Notes: a model not told the origin generated them from the sequence alone. Shown: positions 19,540 to 29,171, numbered from the stretch's first letter. The stretch is 42,680 bases of DNA from Proteus myxofaciens ATCC 19692 (GCF_001654855.1 NZ_LXEN01000109.1:1-42680); one strand, 5' to 3'. Numbers and translations are program-made.

Positions 19540-19771
19540 AGGATTCTCTTTCGCTTATCACTTGCTCTGGTCTTTCAGATAAAAAATCATCTGTTACAGA
19601 CTGTTCTGTTAAGAAAAAGCTATCCCATGCATTTTGTATAGGCGTTATTATTCTTTCTTTTCCTTTTACGCGAACAACAACATCTTTCACATTTTCAGGA
19701 AAACGAGTTTCAGCAGGTAAACGAACATTTTGTGTTCTATTGCTCATAAAGACTTTTCCATGCAGGATCAT
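19529..19771 (-). CDS. vapB: VapB-type antitoxin
   Basis: Antitoxin that binds and inhibits VapC and represses the operon. 80 residues. The N-terminal AbrB/MazE-like DNA-binding domain has MSNRTQNVRLPAETRFPENV, then VRVKGKERIITP. The C-terminal part (WDSFFLTEQSVTDDFLSERPEQ, ending ERESFDD) is the toxin-binding tail seen in VapB/MvpA proteins. The start at 19771 is chosen because GAGGAGG lies eight bases upstream; Met9 is an alternative. An operator-like palindrome lies 23 bp upstream. Confidence 0.93.
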   Translation of the reverse strand: MILHGKVFMSNRTQNVRLPAETRFPENVKDVVVRVKGKERIITPIQNAWDSFFLTEQSVTDDFLSERPEQVISERESFDD

Positions 19772-19793
19772 AGTAATAACCTCCTCTTAATTA

Positions 19794-19820
19794 TTGCTAT
19801 ATAGCATAAGTATATAGCAA
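19794..19820 (-). promoter_or_regulatory. Palindromic operator of vapBC
   Basis: TTGCTATATA-N7-TATATAGCAA, perfect 10-bp arms, 23 bp upstream of the vapB start. VapBC complexes are known to repress their own promoters by binding such inverted repeats. Confidence 0.8.
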
Positions 19821-19889
19821 CTTGGAGAGGTTACCAAATATACAGAGTGAAATATATACTAAACGTTGTAATTAACTAATAATATGGGA

Positions 19890-20897
19890 TTATTTTTTAT
19901 AGTCCACAACTGAACTACGCTCAATAAGCTTGGGTGTTAATACTAACGTATTCGCTTTTGCATCAAGATTTTCCATTCTATGAAGCAATTGGCTAATGGC
20001 TAATTTGCCTAGTTCATCTTTAGGTTGATGAATGGTAGAAAGAGGGGGGGTCATATAAGGTGCAAGGTCGATATCATCATAGCCAATAATTGAGATATCG
20101 CTAGGAATATGTAATCCTTTTTGATAAACAGCTTGATAAGCACCAACCGCCATAGCGTCATTACAAGTAAACACAGCTTGAGGCAGTTTGGGCAATGAAA
20201 GTAGCTTTTCCATGGCAGTTAAGCCACCTGAAAATTCAAAATCACTCGTTAATACAAATTCTTTGCGTACTGATAAACCTGCTTTCTGCATCGCATTATA
20301 ATAGCCTTGTAAACGATGTTTTGCTGGGAGTTTATCTTGAGGACCTGCAATACAGGCTATTTCAGTAAAACCTTTATCAATGAGATATGTTGTTGCGATT
20401 TCACCACCTAACAATGAATTATCTTGGATAATATCTCCACCATATTCAAAAGGAGACCAATCCATCATCACCATAGGCAAACGAGGATAACGGCTTAATA
20501 CTTCACTAGATGGTGCTCTTGATTCTGTACACATCAACAGTAAGCCATCAACACGCTTTTGCAATAATGTTTCAAGACTACTATCCATGCGCTCATAATC
20601 CCCTTCTGTATTGCATAAAATAAGGCTGTAACCTTGTTCATAGCAACTGCGTTCAACACCTCTAACCACTTCGGCATAAAAAGGGTTATTACTAGTTGTG
20701 ACGAGCATACCAATCGTTCTTGTGCAGTTCATTTTTAAACTGCGCGCTAATGCGGAAGGTGCATAGTTTAAAGTTTTTACAGCCTCATTAACTTTTGCAC
20801 GAATACCTTCGCTGACAAAACGATTATTATTGATAACATGTGAAACTGTTGAAGTTGAAACGCCGGCTAAACGGGCGACATCTTTCATTGTTGCCAA
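19890..20897 (-). CDS. rbsR: RbsR ribose operon repressor (LacI family)
   Basis: Cytosolic repressor that leaves DNA when ribose binds. 335 residues. N-terminal helix-turn-helix ([21 protein letters not shown], residues 1-21) with hinge [13 protein letters not shown], then a periplasmic-binding-protein-like domain with [21 protein letters not shown] near residue 62, [15 protein letters not shown] near residue 243, and [20 protein letters not shown] near residue 275. The start follows rbsK by four bases, so it is the last gene of the operon. Its 3' end carries copy 2 of the 25-bp repeat that flanks vapBC, so the last about 16 codons may have been supplied by the insertion. Its operators are probably the two GAAACGTTTC palindromes upstream of rbsD. 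Confidence 0.96.
   Translation of the reverse strand: MATMKDVARLAGVSTSTVSHVINNNRFVSEGIRAKVNEAVKTLNYAPSALARSLKMNCTRTIGMLVTTSNNPFYAEVVRGVERSCYEQGYSLILCNTEGDYERMDSSLETLLQKRVDGLLLMCTESRAPSSEVLSRYPRLPMVMMDWSPFEYGGDIIQDNSLLGGEIATTYLIDKGFTEIACIAGPQDKLPAKHRLQGYYNAMQKAGLSVRKEFVLTSDFEFSGGLTAMEKLLSLPKLPQAVFTCNDAMAVGAYQAVYQKGLHIPSDISIIGYDDIDLAPYMTPPLSTIHQPKDELGKLAISQLLHRMENLDAKANTLVLTPKLIERSSVVDYKK
19907..19931. repeat. Direct repeat, copy 2 (inside the rbsR 3' end)
   Basis: CAACTGAACTAC-G-CTCAATAAGCTT, encoding KLIERSSV on the minus strand. Partner of 19097-19121. Confidence 0.9.
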
Positions 20898-20901
20898 AAT
20901 A

Positions 20902-21828
20902 TTATGCTCGCTCTTCTAGAAAAGAATTAATTTCATCTCGCCATGGAATAGATGATTGCGCGCCGTGACGTGTCACAGCAATAGCGGCTGCTGCATGTGC
21001 AAAGCGAACTGCATCTAAAGAGGATTGACCTTCTAATATTGCAGTTACAAATGCACCATTAAAGGTATCACCTGCGGCGATAGTATCAATGGCTTCGACT
21101 TTAAAGCCAGATATAATTTTGCCATCACCTTGTTCACTAAACCAGACACCACGTTGTCCTAGTGTAATTAATACTCGTTTTATTCCTTTACTATGTAAGA
21201 TATCAGCTGCTTTTTGGGCATTAGCCTCATCTTGTACACAAATTCCTGTTAATATTTCAGCCTCTGTCTCATTTGGCGTAATAATATCAATAAAACTCAG
21301 AAACTCATCGGATAACAACTGTGCTGGTGCTGGGTTTAAAACAACGAGTGTTTGGTTCTCTTTTGCTAATTTAGCCGCTTGAAATACAGTTTCTAATGGT
21401 GATTCAAGCTGCATTAATAGTGCATCTGCCTTTTTTATTACATGATGATATTGTTCTAAATAAGAAGGGGTAAGAGCACCATTTGCGCCAGAAACAATAC
21501 TAATAACATTCTCACCGTCTTCATTTACTAGGATCATGGCAACGCCAGTTGGCGTTTTAGGAATAACACGAATAGTATCAGTATGAATATTATCGGTCTT
21601 AAGTTGAGAGATAATTTGCCGTCCGATTGCATCATCACCAACGCATGCGATAAACGTAATATCAGCACCACTACGACCACAAGCAACGGCTTGATTTGCG
21701 CCTTTACCTCCAAAAGCAATTTGGTAATGATGACCGATAATGGTTTCACCGGGTTTTGGAAACTGTGAAATATTCATAATATGATCAACATTAATACTAC
21801 CTAGTACAACGAGGCGAGGTGTTGTCAT
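20902..21828 (-). CDS. rbsK: RbsK ribokinase
   Basis: Phosphorylates D-ribose to ribose 5-phosphate with ATP; cytosolic PfkB-family kinase. 308 residues. The N-terminal PfkB signature includes GSINVDHIM and [28 protein letters not shown] (about residues 27-54). The C-terminal signature [17 protein letters not shown] (near residue 245) holds the catalytic Asp in GAGD-like form (AAGD). NPAP near residue 170 and [10 protein letters not shown] near residue 188 are also family features. It lies between rbsB and rbsR; a strong stem-loop separates it from rbsB. Confidence 0.97.
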   Translation of the reverse strand: MTTPRLVVLGSINVDHIMNISQFPKPGETIIGHHYQIAFGGKGANQAVACGRSGADITFIACVGDDAIGRQIISQLKTDNIHTDTIRVIPKTPTGVAMILVNEDGENVISIVSGANGALTPSYLEQYHHVIKKADALLMQLESPLETVFQAAKLAKENQTLVVLNPAPAQLLSDEFLSFIDIITPNETEAEILTGICVQDEANAQKAADILHSKGIKRVLITLGQRGVWFSEQGDGKIISGFKVEAIDTIAAGDTFNGAFVTAILEGQSSLDAVRFAHAAAAIAVTRHGAQSSIPWRDEINSFLEERA

Positions 21829-21850
21829 AACGTTTATCCTTGTAAATATG

Positions 21851-21898
21851 AAGAATAACCACGGAGATAACTCCGTGGCATAAATAGTGGTTATTCTT
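21851..21898 (-). other. Structured rbsB-rbsK intercistronic element
   Basis: Inner perfect hairpin CCACGGAG-ATAA-CTCCGTGG (21859-21878) and an outer 12-bp repeat AAGAATAACCAC / GTGGTTATTCTT (21851-21862 and 21887-21898). The two share the CCAC segment at 21859-21862, so they partly exclude each other or stack. The element overlaps the end of rbsB and has no T-run, so it fits an RNA stabiliser or attenuator better than a full terminator. Confidence 0.75.
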
Positions 21899-22781
21899 TT
21901 ACAACTAATTCCAGTGCAACAGGGATTGTCGGCTCTACCTTTTCCCCTTTTAGAACTTTATCGGCAGTTTGAATACCAATAATACCAATTTGATCAGGGC
22001 GTTGTGCGATAGTTGCACCTAGAACACCGCGATTAACCGCTTTAATGCCATCTTCTGTACCATCAAAACCGACAACCAGCACATCAGTTCTACCTGCGGT
22101 TTGCAATGCACGTAATGCGCCTAATGCCATTTCATCATTTTGAGCGAAGACAGCTTGGACAGCAGGGTTTGCGGTTAATAGATTTTGCATGACATTAAGG
22201 CCTTTTGTGCGATCAAAGTCAGCAGGCTGGCTTGCTAGCAATTTGATTTTATGGCCATCAACAGCTTGTTTAAAACCTTCACCACGTTCACGAGAGGCTG
22301 ATGTCCCTGTGATACCTTCTAACTGAATAACTTTTGCATCATTACCGACTTTTTGTGCAATATAATCACCTGCCATTTTACCACCAAGCCTGTTATCAGA
22401 GGCAACGTGAGTGACAACTTCACCTTTATTGGCAACTCTATCTAAGGTAATTACAGGGATATTGGCTTTATTCGCCATTAAAATAGCATTGCCTACAGCA
22501 TCAGAATCTGTTGGGTTAATCAGCATTAAACGTGTTCCTTTTACGGTGAGATCTTGCACGTTTGCTAATTCTTTAGCGGGGTTATCCATAGAGTCGAGAA
22601 CAACTAAATCATAACCTAGTTTATTTGCTTCTTTTTGAGCACTATCTTTCATGGTCACAAAGAAAGGATTATTGAGTGTTGATATAACAAGCGCGATTGA
22701 TTCTTTAGCAAATGCATTGACACTTATTGTTGCACTTAGTGCAACGGCAGAAAGTAATGTTGCTACTTTTTTTAGTTTCAT
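21891..22781 (-). CDS. rbsB: RbsB periplasmic ribose-binding protein
   Basis: Binds ribose in the periplasm and delivers it to RbsAC; it also serves chemotaxis receptors in relatives. 296 residues from the ATG at 22781, the E. coli length; a longer frame to 22838 has no signal. Signal peptide [20 protein letters not shown] with cleavage after NAFA. The mature protein shows [40 protein letters not shown], and [15 protein letters not shown], typical of sugar-binding proteins of the LacI fold. Strong inverted repeats overlap the 3' end, which could raise RbsB level relative to RbsK. Confidence 0.97.
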   Translation of the reverse strand: MKLKKVATLLSAVALSATISVNAFAKESIALVISTLNNPFFVTMKDSAQKEANKLGYDLVVLDSMDNPAKELANVQDLTVKGTRLMLINPTDSDAVGNAILMANKANIPVITLDRVANKGEVVTHVASDNRLGGKMAGDYIAQKVGNDAKVIQLEGITGTSASRERGEGFKQAVDGHKIKLLASQPADFDRTKGLNVMQNLLTANPAVQAVFAQNDEMALGALRALQTAGRTDVLVVGFDGTEDGIKAVNRGVLGATIAQRPDQIGIIGIQTADKVLKGEKVEPTIPVALELVVKE

Positions 22782-22821
22782 AATAAAGATTCCTGTCGGG
22801 TTTCGGATTGAACAATGTGTG

Positions 22822-23787
22822 TTATTTTTTGTTATCAACTAAAACAGCAAGTAAGATCACCAATGCTTTTACTATCATTTGATAATTCGATGATATACCT
22901 AGTAAATTCAGTGCATTATTTAAGAATCCTAAAATTAACGCACCAATCAATGTGCCCATAATACGGCCTTTACCACCAGCAAGGCTGGTACCACCTAATA
23001 CAACAGCCGCAATAGCATCTAACTCATAGCCATTACCTGCCATGGGTTGAGCTGAGGATAAGCGTGCTACTTCAATGACACTAGCAAGAGCGGCTAATAA
23101 TCCACACAGTGCATAAACTGCAATCTTGATTTTATCAACACTAATACCTGATAAACGTGTTGCTGATTCATTACCGCCTAAGGCATAGATATAGCGACCT
23201 AAACGAGTGTGGTGTAATAGATACCAAGCGCTCAAAAAGACAATCGCCATTAACCAAATAGGTGTAGGAATACCTAAAGGTCTACCTATACCAAACCAGC
23301 TAAAGATATCGGCATTATCGCTAAATCCTGTACTGATTGGACTACCATCGGTATAAACACGGGTAACACCACGTAGTAATAACATCATGACGAGCGTTGC
23401 GATAAAGGCTTGAACCTTACCTTTAGCAATAATAATTCCTGTAACGCCACCAATAGCAGCACCTAATACTAAGGCACCAGCCACAGCGACAATAGCATTT
23501 ACATCAGCGCCTACCATTGATGCTGCAACAGCACCTGTTAATGCTAATAGTGAGCCAACTGATAAATCGATACCTGATGTGAGAATAACTAACGTCATAC
23601 CGACAGCCATAATCGCATTGACGGAGGTTTGCTGCAGAATGTTAAAAATATTATTTAGCGTAAAGAAATTAGGACTAATAGAAGAAACAACCGCAATAAG
23701 AATAAGTAGCGCTATCAGCGATTTTTGCTCAAGTAACCACGCTTTAGAGAACCAGCGTTTTGATGCTGGAATTGAATTTGTGCTCAT
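22822..23787 (-). CDS. rbsC: RbsC ribose ABC transporter permease
   Basis: Inner-membrane channel subunit of the ribose importer. 321 residues, hydrophobic with about ten membrane segments. Family features: [20 protein letters not shown] at the N-terminus, [24 protein letters not shown] near residue 80, [19 protein letters not shown] (the loop that contacts the ATPase) near residue 205, and [20 protein letters not shown] near residue 255. The start is one base from the rbsA stop codon, so translation is coupled. Confidence 0.97.
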   Translation of the reverse strand: MSTNSIPASKRWFSKAWLLEQKSLIALLILIAVVSSISPNFFTLNNIFNILQQTSVNAIMAVGMTLVILTSGIDLSVGSLLALTGAVAASMVGADVNAIVAVAGALVLGAAIGGVTGIIIAKGKVQAFIATLVMMLLLRGVTRVYTDGSPISTGFSDNADIFSWFGIGRPLGIPTPIWLMAIVFLSAWYLLHHTRLGRYIYALGGNESATRLSGISVDKIKIAVYALCGLLAALASVIEVARLSSAQPMAGNGYELDAIAAVVLGGTSLAGGKGRIMGTLIGALILGFLNNALNLLGISSNYQMIVKALVILLAVLVDNKK

Positions 23788-23788
23788 A

Positions 23789-25297
23789 TCAAACTCCTAC
23801 TTGTGCGCCATGTTGTTTACCAACTGCGGCTGCCATTAAATTTTCTTGTGTGGCATCTTTATCTAAAAACTCCCCGCTGATATGTCCTTCATGCATAACT
23901 AAAATGCGGTCACTCATTCCTATTACCTCGGGCATTTCAGAAGAGATTAAAATAATACTTAATCCTTCTTGCTTAAATTTATTAATTAGTTGATAAATCT
24001 CTTTTTTTGCACCAACATCAACACCCCGAGTTGGTTCATCAAGAATAAGGACTTTAGGGCGAGTCATTAGGCCTCTCGCAATTGCCACTTTTTGTTGATT
24101 ACCGCCTGATAAAAAGCCAATGGTTTGATCCATAGACGGCGTTTTGATATTAAAGAGCTTAATAAAATCACCGACCGTTAATCGTTCTTCTTTATGATTA
24201 AGCACTCCCATAGCACGACTAAAATAACGCAGTGAAGTGAGTGACATATTTTCTTTTACTGACATACCAAGCACTAAGCCATCACGCTTTCTATCTTCTG
24301 AGATATAAACAATGCCTTGCTCAAGTGCATCTGCGGGTTTTTTGATATGACAAATTTTTCCATCAAGCTCTACGGTGCCATGGGTTTTGGGTAATGCACC
24401 GTAGATAATTTTCATTAATTCAGTACGACCTGCGCCCATTAAGCCAGAGATACCTAAAATTTCACTTTCATGGACTGAAAAACTGACATCATGAACATCA
24501 TGCCCACTAATATGGGAGACTTTTAACTTTGTTTTACCTTGAGGAATATGAATACGCGGATATTGGTCTTCTAATTTACGGCCTACCATCATTTCAATTA
24601 ATGTGTCTTCTTCAAGCTCAGAGACGGGTTTTTCACCAATAAATTGACCATCTCGTAAAACAGTCACGTCATCGCAAATATCAAAAATTTCTTTTAAACG
24701 ATGAGAAATATAAACAATGCCACAGCCTTGTTCTTTTAGTTCTCGAATAACGCTAAATAAAGATGCTGTTTCGGTATCTGTTAGTGCATCAGTGGGTTCA
24801 TCCATGATGATCACTTTTGATCCGAAACTCAGTACCTTTGCAATTTCGACCATTTGCTGATCGCCAATAGAAAGCGTTGAAACTAAACGGTGGCTACGAT
24901 AGGAAAGATTTAATCGTGCGAGTAATTTATCTGCTTCTGCATACATTTTTTTCCAATCAATAGCACCAAAAGCATGTGTAAATTCACGGCCTAAGAAAAT
25001 ATTTTCAGCAATAGTTAGTTCAGGAATAAGGTTTAGTTCTTGATGAATAATACCAATACCAGCTTCTTGTGATGATTTAGGGCCATTAAAAGAACAGGCT
25101 TTATCTTGATAAATAATTTCACCCGCATCTTTTGTGTAGATACCGGTTAATACCTTCATCAATGTCGATTTTCCAGCACCATTTTCGCCGACTAATGCCA
25201 TAACTCTTGCTGGATAAATACGTAGTGTGGCACCCGATAATGCTTTAACACCAGGAAATGATTTATCAATATCTTTAAGTTCGAGTAATGGTTTCAT
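23789..25297 (-). CDS. rbsA: RbsA ribose ABC transporter ATP-binding protein
   Basis: Peripheral ATPase of the ribose importer with two nucleotide-binding domains in one chain. 502 residues from the ATG at 25297, preceded by GAGGAAT; the frame is open to 25354 but overlaps rbsD. The first domain has Walker [10 protein letters not shown] (near residue 36), signature [15 protein letters not shown], and Walker [14 protein letters not shown]. The second domain has the degenerate P-loop GLMGAGRTE (near residue 285), signature [15 protein letters not shown], and Walker [16 protein letters not shown] degenerate second P-loop is normal in this sugar subfamily. Confidence 0.97.
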   Translation of the reverse strand: MKPLLELKDIDKSFPGVKALSGATLRIYPARVMALVGENGAGKSTLMKVLTGIYTKDAGEIIYQDKACSFNGPKSSQEAGIGIIHQELNLIPELTIAENIFLGREFTHAFGAIDWKKMYAEADKLLARLNLSYRSHRLVSTLSIGDQQMVEIAKVLSFGSKVIIMDEPTDALTDTETASLFSVIRELKEQGCGIVYISHRLKEIFDICDDVTVLRDGQFIGEKPVSELEEDTLIEMMVGRKLEDQYPRIHIPQGKTKLKVSHISGHDVHDVSFSVHESEILGISGLMGAGRTELMKIIYGALPKTHGTVELDGKICHIKKPADALEQGIVYISEDRKRDGLVLGMSVKENMSLTSLRYFSRAMGVLNHKEERLTVGDFIKLFNIKTPSMDQTIGFLSGGNQQKVAIARGLMTRPKVLILDEPTRGVDVGAKKEIYQLINKFKQEGLSIILISSEMPEVIGMSDRILVMHEGHISGEFLDKDATQENLMAAAVGKQHGAQVGV

Positions 25298-25305
25298 TTT
25301 ATTCC

Positions 25306-25725
25306 TCAAAACGTTACGCCAGAAAAGAGCGTGATATTGGCATAAGGAGAACATTCACCTGTTCTGATGACGGCTTTGTTCTCAGTAAGGTGTTTTTTGA
25401 ACTCATCATGAGTGGCATATAGGATCTGAATTGGTTTTTTTTGTTGCTGTTCTAATAAATGTAAATAGGTCGTAATTTCACTAAAAAGAATTGGATTTAT
25501 ATTTTTGATTTCTTCAGCAAGCATGACGGCTTCAACTTGCATCTCATGGGTGACGGTTTGTAATACCGACATAAAGTCAGGAATACCTTGCGTTAGTGCA
25601 AGATCGATACGCTCTACAGAATTAGGTATAGGTAATCCTGCATCGGCAATAGTAATGGTATCGGTATGTCCTAAACGTGAGATTACGTTAGAAATAGCGC
25701 TATTGAGTAATACCCCTTTTTTCAT
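25306..25725 (-). CDS. rbsD: RbsD D-ribose pyranase
   Basis: Interconverts the pyranose and furanose forms of ribose so that RbsK can use the sugar. 139 residues from the ATG at 25725, the E. coli length. The start is preceded by GGAGAGAAAA. Typical sequence: [33 protein letters not shown] (residue 21-33), His in THEM, and the C-terminal [19 protein letters not shown]. First gene of rbsDACBKR; regulatory sites lie directly upstream. An upstream in-frame ATG at 25890 would cross the operators and is rejected. Confidence 0.97.
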   Translation of the reverse strand: MKKGVLLNSAISNVISRLGHTDTITIADAGLPIPNSVERIDLALTQGIPDFMSVLQTVTHEMQVEAVMLAEEIKNINPILFSEITTYLHLLEQQQKKPIQILYATHDEFKKHLTENKAVIRTGECSPYANITLFSGVTF

Positions 25726-25737
25726 TTTTCTCTCCTT

Positions 25738-25753
25738 AGCGAAACGTTTCGCT
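25738..25753 (-). promoter_or_regulatory. RbsR operator 1
   Basis: AGCGAAACGTTTCGCT, a perfect 16-bp palindrome of LacI/RbsR type. It lies just downstream of the predicted -10 box and upstream of the rbsD ribosome binding site. Confidence 0.9.
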
Positions 25754-25759
25754 CTCGTT

Positions 25760-25787
25760 ATAGTAGAAAAGAAAAACAACAAGACAA
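25760..25787 (-). promoter_or_regulatory. Predicted rbs promoter
   Basis: On the minus strand -35 TTGTCT (25787-25782), 16-bp spacer, -10 TACTAT (25765-25760). Transcription would start near 25753, inside operator 1. Confidence 0.6.
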
Positions 25788-25804
25788 GATGATATTTATC
25801 AGAT

Positions 25805-25820
25805 TGTGATAGTGATCGAA
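25805..25820 (-). promoter_or_regulatory. CRP-like site of the rbs promoter
   Basis: TGTGA-TAGTGA-TCGAA: the first half is perfect and the second half partial against TGTGA-N6-TCACA. Its centre is about 60 bp upstream of the predicted start, a usual CRP position. It overlaps operator 2. Confidence 0.5.
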
Positions 25821-25828
25821 ACGTTTCG
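25817..25828 (-). promoter_or_regulatory. RbsR operator 2
   Basis: CGAAACGTTTCG, perfect 12-bp palindrome with the same core as operator 1; centres 77 bp apart. Looping between the two is possible. Confidence 0.8.
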
Positions 25829-26001
25829 TTTGCTAAATAAGTAAGGAAAAAATATAAGCGATTGAATAGATTAGTGCTGAATGGTTCCAATAAGACATAA
25901 TGTGATTTTCAGCATGTTTTCATAGAAATGTGATGCTCTACAAAAGATTGATCTCTATGACAGTCATAAAGAGGGAGAAAGTAAACAAGGTGCTATTGCG
26001 A

Positions 26002-26034
26002 TAATCTCTCCTGCTGATTATACAGGAGAGATTA
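26002..26034. other. Perfect hairpin downstream of dxs
   Basis: 12-bp arms TAATCTCTCCTG (26002-26013) and CAGGAGAGATTA (26023-26034) with a 9-base loop, 18 bp after the dxs stop codon. No T-run on either side, so it is not a standard intrinsic terminator. Confidence 0.7.
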
Positions 26035-26052
26035 ATTTGCTAAATAAAAGGG

Positions 26053-27918
26053 TTACTTAGCTTGATAAGTAAGAATTGAATTTTCAATACCAGAGGCATC
26101 TAAGCCTAAGTCTGATCTTATTTCTTCTTGCCCACCTTGTGGTACAAAGGAATCAGGTAAACCTAGGTTTAATACAGGAACTAAGCAACGTTCTTGCATC
26201 AATAATTCATTAACACCACTACCAGCACCCCCCATAATCGCATTTTCTTCCAGCGTGACTAAGATGTCATGCTGTTTTGCTAAAGTGAGAATAAGTGATT
26301 GGTCTAATGGCTTTATAAAGCGCATATCGGCAACAGTAGCATCTAATTTTTCTGCGACTTCAAGGGCTTCTGGTAATAATGTGCCAAAGTTTAAGATTGC
26401 AATACCTTTGCCTTGACGACGAATAACACCTTTACCAATAGGTAATTGAGTCAGAGATTCTAATGGTGCACCTACACCTGAGCCTCTAGGATAGCGTACA
26501 GCAACAGGACCTTCTTGATAGTGATAACCAGTATGAAGCATTTGGCGACACTCATTTTCATCACTAGGCGCCATAATCACCATATTAGGAATACAGCGTA
26601 GGAATGAGAGATCAAATGCGCCCTGATGTGTTTGACCATCAGCACCAACAATACCACCACGATCTATCGCAAATAAAACAGGAAGCTTTTGAATAGCGAT
26701 ATCGTGGATCACTTGGTCATAAGCGCGTTGTAAGAAAGTAGAATAAATAGCTACAATTGGTTTATAGCCACCAATTGCTAACCCCGCCGCAAAAGTTACA
26801 GCATGTTGTTCTGCTATCGCCACATCAAAATATTGAGAAGGATATTCTTTTGAAAAACGTACCATACCAGAGCCTTCACGCATTGCCGGTGTGATAGCCA
26901 TTAATTTAGGATCATCAGCCGCTTCTTCACACAGCCAATCACCAAATATTTTAGAAAACGTTGGGCGTGCATTAGGACTTTTAGGTAGTGTACCTGTTTG
27001 TGGATCAAACTTTGGTACTGCATGCCAACTGATAGGATCTTGTTCAGCTGGAGCATATCCACGACCTTTTTTCGTCATAATATGCAGAAGTTGAGGACCT
27101 TTAAGTTCTCGCATATTTGTTAGTGTTTGCACTAAAGCGATAACATCATGCCCATCAACAGGGCCAATATAATTAAAACCTAATTCTTCGAACATGGTAC
27201 CGGGTACGACCATGCCTTTAATGTGTTCTTCTGTTTTTTTCAGCAATTCTTTAATAGGAGGAAGCCCTGAAAAGACTTTTTTTCCGCCTTCACGTATCGT
27301 GGTATATAGCTTGCCAGAAAGTAATTGTGCAAGATGATTATTTAATGCGCCTACATTTTCTGAAATAGACATCTCATTGTCATTAAGCACAACCAGCATA
27401 TTAGGCTCAATATCACCAGCATGATTCATCGCTTCAAATGCCATACCTGCGGTAATTGCACCATCACCAATCACACACACAGTTTTTCGGCCTAGGTTTT
27501 CTTGCTCAGCAGCCACTGCCATACCTAAACCTGCACTGATAGACGTTGATGAGTGCCCTACACACAGTTTGTCGTATTCACTCTCATCGCGCCAAGGAAA
27601 GGGATGTAAGCCATTTTTTTGACGAATAGTATCAATACGTGAACGACGACCTGTTAATATTTTATGTGGGTAAGCCTGATGACCTACATCCCATATTAGA
27701 TTATCAAAGGGTGTTTTATACACGTAGTGAAGTGCAACAGTTAACTCAATAGCACCTAAACCTGAGGCGAAGTGACCACTTGAGCGGCTAACACTGTTAA
27801 GAAGAAATAGCCTTAGCTCATCGCAAAGTTTGGGTAAGCTCTCTTTAGGGAGAAGGCGTAAATCTTCTGGAGTTTCAACCAACGCCAATGTGGGATATTT
27901 TTCGATATCAATGCTCAT
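26053..27918 (-). CDS. dxs: Dxs 1-deoxy-D-xylulose-5-phosphate synthase
   Basis: First enzyme of the non-mevalonate isoprenoid pathway; condenses pyruvate and glyceraldehyde 3-phosphate with thiamine diphosphate. Its product also feeds thiamine and pyridoxal synthesis. 621 residues, as in E. coli. Thiamine diphosphate motif [18 protein letters not shown] through [13 protein letters not shown] (about residues 150-190), N-terminal [19 protein letters not shown], transketolase stretch [17 protein letters not shown] (catalytic Glu) near residue 367, and [21 protein letters not shown] near residue 420. The gene order xseB-ispA-dxs is conserved; in E. coli pgpA-yajO lie beyond. Confidence 0.98.
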   Translation of the reverse strand: MSIDIEKYPTLALVETPEDLRLLPKESLPKLCDELRLFLLNSVSRSSGHFASGLGAIELTVALHYVYKTPFDNLIWDVGHQAYPHKILTGRRSRIDTIRQKNGLHPFPWRDESEYDKLCVGHSSTSISAGLGMAVAAEQENLGRKTVCVIGDGAITAGMAFEAMNHAGDIEPNMLVVLNDNEMSISENVGALNNHLAQLLSGKLYTTIREGGKKVFSGLPPIKELLKKTEEHIKGMVVPGTMFEELGFNYIGPVDGHDVIALVQTLTNMRELKGPQLLHIMTKKGRGYAPAEQDPISWHAVPKFDPQTGTLPKSPNARPTFSKIFGDWLCEEAADDPKLMAITPAMREGSGMVRFSKEYPSQYFDVAIAEQHAVTFAAGLAIGGYKPIVAIYSTFLQRAYDQVIHDIAIQKLPVLFAIDRGGIVGADGQTHQGAFDLSFLRCIPNMVIMAPSDENECRQMLHTGYHYQEGPVAVRYPRGSGVGAPLESLTQLPIGKGVIRRQGKGIAILNFGTLLPEALEVAEKLDATVADMRFIKPLDQSLILTLAKQHDILVTLEENAIMGGAGSGVNELLMQERCLVPVLNLGLPDSFVPQGGQEEIRSDLGLDASGIENSILTYQAK

Positions 27919-27983
27919 GTGATGCCTATTAATTAATCACTTGAAATAGGGAAAGAGCAGTAAGCTACTCTCTTTATTTTTTA

Positions 27984-28907
27984 TTAGTTTTTCCGTTCGA
28001 CGATAAAATTTGCTAGTTGTTTTAGCATGGCGGTATCGTACCCGTATTGTTCAATAAACGCTAAGGCATCCAGTGCTTCGTTATACAATTCTTGCGCTTT
28101 CTTTTGAGCTTGCGCGAGTCCAAGTAGGGCAGGATAAGTGCTTTTTCCTGATTGCTGGTCACTACCTTGACGTTTCCCTGTTTCTTCTGTTGTGCCAATA
28201 ACATCTAAAATGTCATCTTGTACTTGGAATGCAAGGCCAATGGAATATGCATATTTATCTAATGCAGGAAGAACATCACGGCCTTTTTGACCGGCACTGT
28301 AAGCGCCAAGTCGAACAGCTGCACGAATTAATGCACCTGTTTTATGTAAATGGATTTTTTCAAGAGAGGCAAGGCTGATGGATTTATCTTCTGCTTCAAG
28401 ATCAAGTGCTTGACCGCCACACATTCCAGAAAGACCACTTGCTGTTGCTAATTCAGCAATCATTGCAACACGATCTGCCATCGCCACATCTGGCATTGAT
28501 TTTTTTGCTAAAATTTCAAACGCTAATGTTTGTAATGCATCACCTGCCAAAATAGCGTTAGCTTCACCAAACTCGATATGACATGTTGGTTGTCCTCTGC
28601 GTAAATCATCGTTATCCATAGCAGGTAAATCATCATGGATTAGCGAATAAGCATGAATACATTCAACTGCCGCCGCAGGGACATCGAGATTAAGTGCGGG
28701 AATATTAAACATTTCACCGACAGTATAGACAAGGAAAGGGCGTAAGCGCTTACCGCCTAATAATGCACCATAATGCATAGCACGGCCTAAAGGCATATCA
28801 ATAAAAGGAAGTGCAAGTAATGCTTGATCTAATGCCTTATCAACACGTTGATGAGCTGAGCCTAATTTTTGACGGAACGCATCCGTATTTGCAGTAGCAT
28901 TACTCAA
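27984..28907 (-). CDS. ispA: IspA farnesyl diphosphate synthase
   Basis: Builds geranyl and farnesyl diphosphate from isopentenyl diphosphate and dimethylallyl diphosphate; cytosolic prenyltransferase. 307 residues, slightly longer at the N-terminus than in E. coli (299). The start codon is TTG at 28907, directly after the xseB stop, with AGAGG within the xseB end as ribosome binding site; no ATG is available in this part of the frame. First aspartate-rich motif DDLPAMDNDD near residue 90, second DDILD near residue 230, and GKRLRP near residue 52. The 65-bp gap to dxs is longer than usual. Confidence 0.96.
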   Translation of the reverse strand: MSNATANTDAFRQKLGSAHQRVDKALDQALLALPFIDMPLGRAMHYGALLGGKRLRPFLVYTVGEMFNIPALNLDVPAAAVECIHAYSLIHDDLPAMDNDDLRRGQPTCHIEFGEANAILAGDALQTLAFEILAKKSMPDVAMADRVAMIAELATASGLSGMCGGQALDLEAEDKSISLASLEKIHLHKTGALIRAAVRLGAYSAGQKGRDVLPALDKYAYSIGLAFQVQDDILDVIGTTEETGKRQGSDQQSGKSTYPALLGLAQAQKKAQELYNEALDALAFIEQYGYDTAMLKQLANFIVERKN

Positions 28908-29171
28908 TTATTCAGCCTCTTGAATAAATTCATCAGGAGTAGCATCGTCATCATCTTTTAATAAAATGCGGACGCGTTGTTCTGCCTCTTGTAACGTTTT
29001 TTGTCCAACACGGGCTAGACGAACGCCATGTTCAAACTCATTTAACGCTTCTTCTAGAGGTAGTTCACCTGATTCTAAGCGATTGACGATTTGCTCAAGT
29101 TCTTGCATAGATGCTTCGAAACTTGGCGTTTTTGTGGTGTCTTTGTTAATTGATGTCGTTTTCTTAGCCAT
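28908..29171 (-). CDS. xseB: XseB exonuclease VII small subunit
   Basis: Small subunit of exonuclease VII, which degrades single-stranded DNA. 87 residues. After a lysine/threonine-rich start ([16 protein letters not shown]) comes the family core [20 protein letters not shown], then [18 protein letters not shown] and [11 protein letters not shown], two antiparallel helices. It is the first gene of xseB-ispA-dxs, divergent from thiI across about 200 bp. Confidence 0.96.
   Translation of the reverse strand: MAKKTTSINKDTTKTPSFEASMQELEQIVNRLESGELPLEEALNEFEHGVRLARVGQKTLQEAEQRVRILLKDDDDATPDEFIQEAE

Noticed and set aside
25726-25890. Long N-terminal extension of RbsD
   Set aside because: It would read through both RbsR operators and the promoter; RbsD of 139 residues starting at 25725 matches the family exactly.
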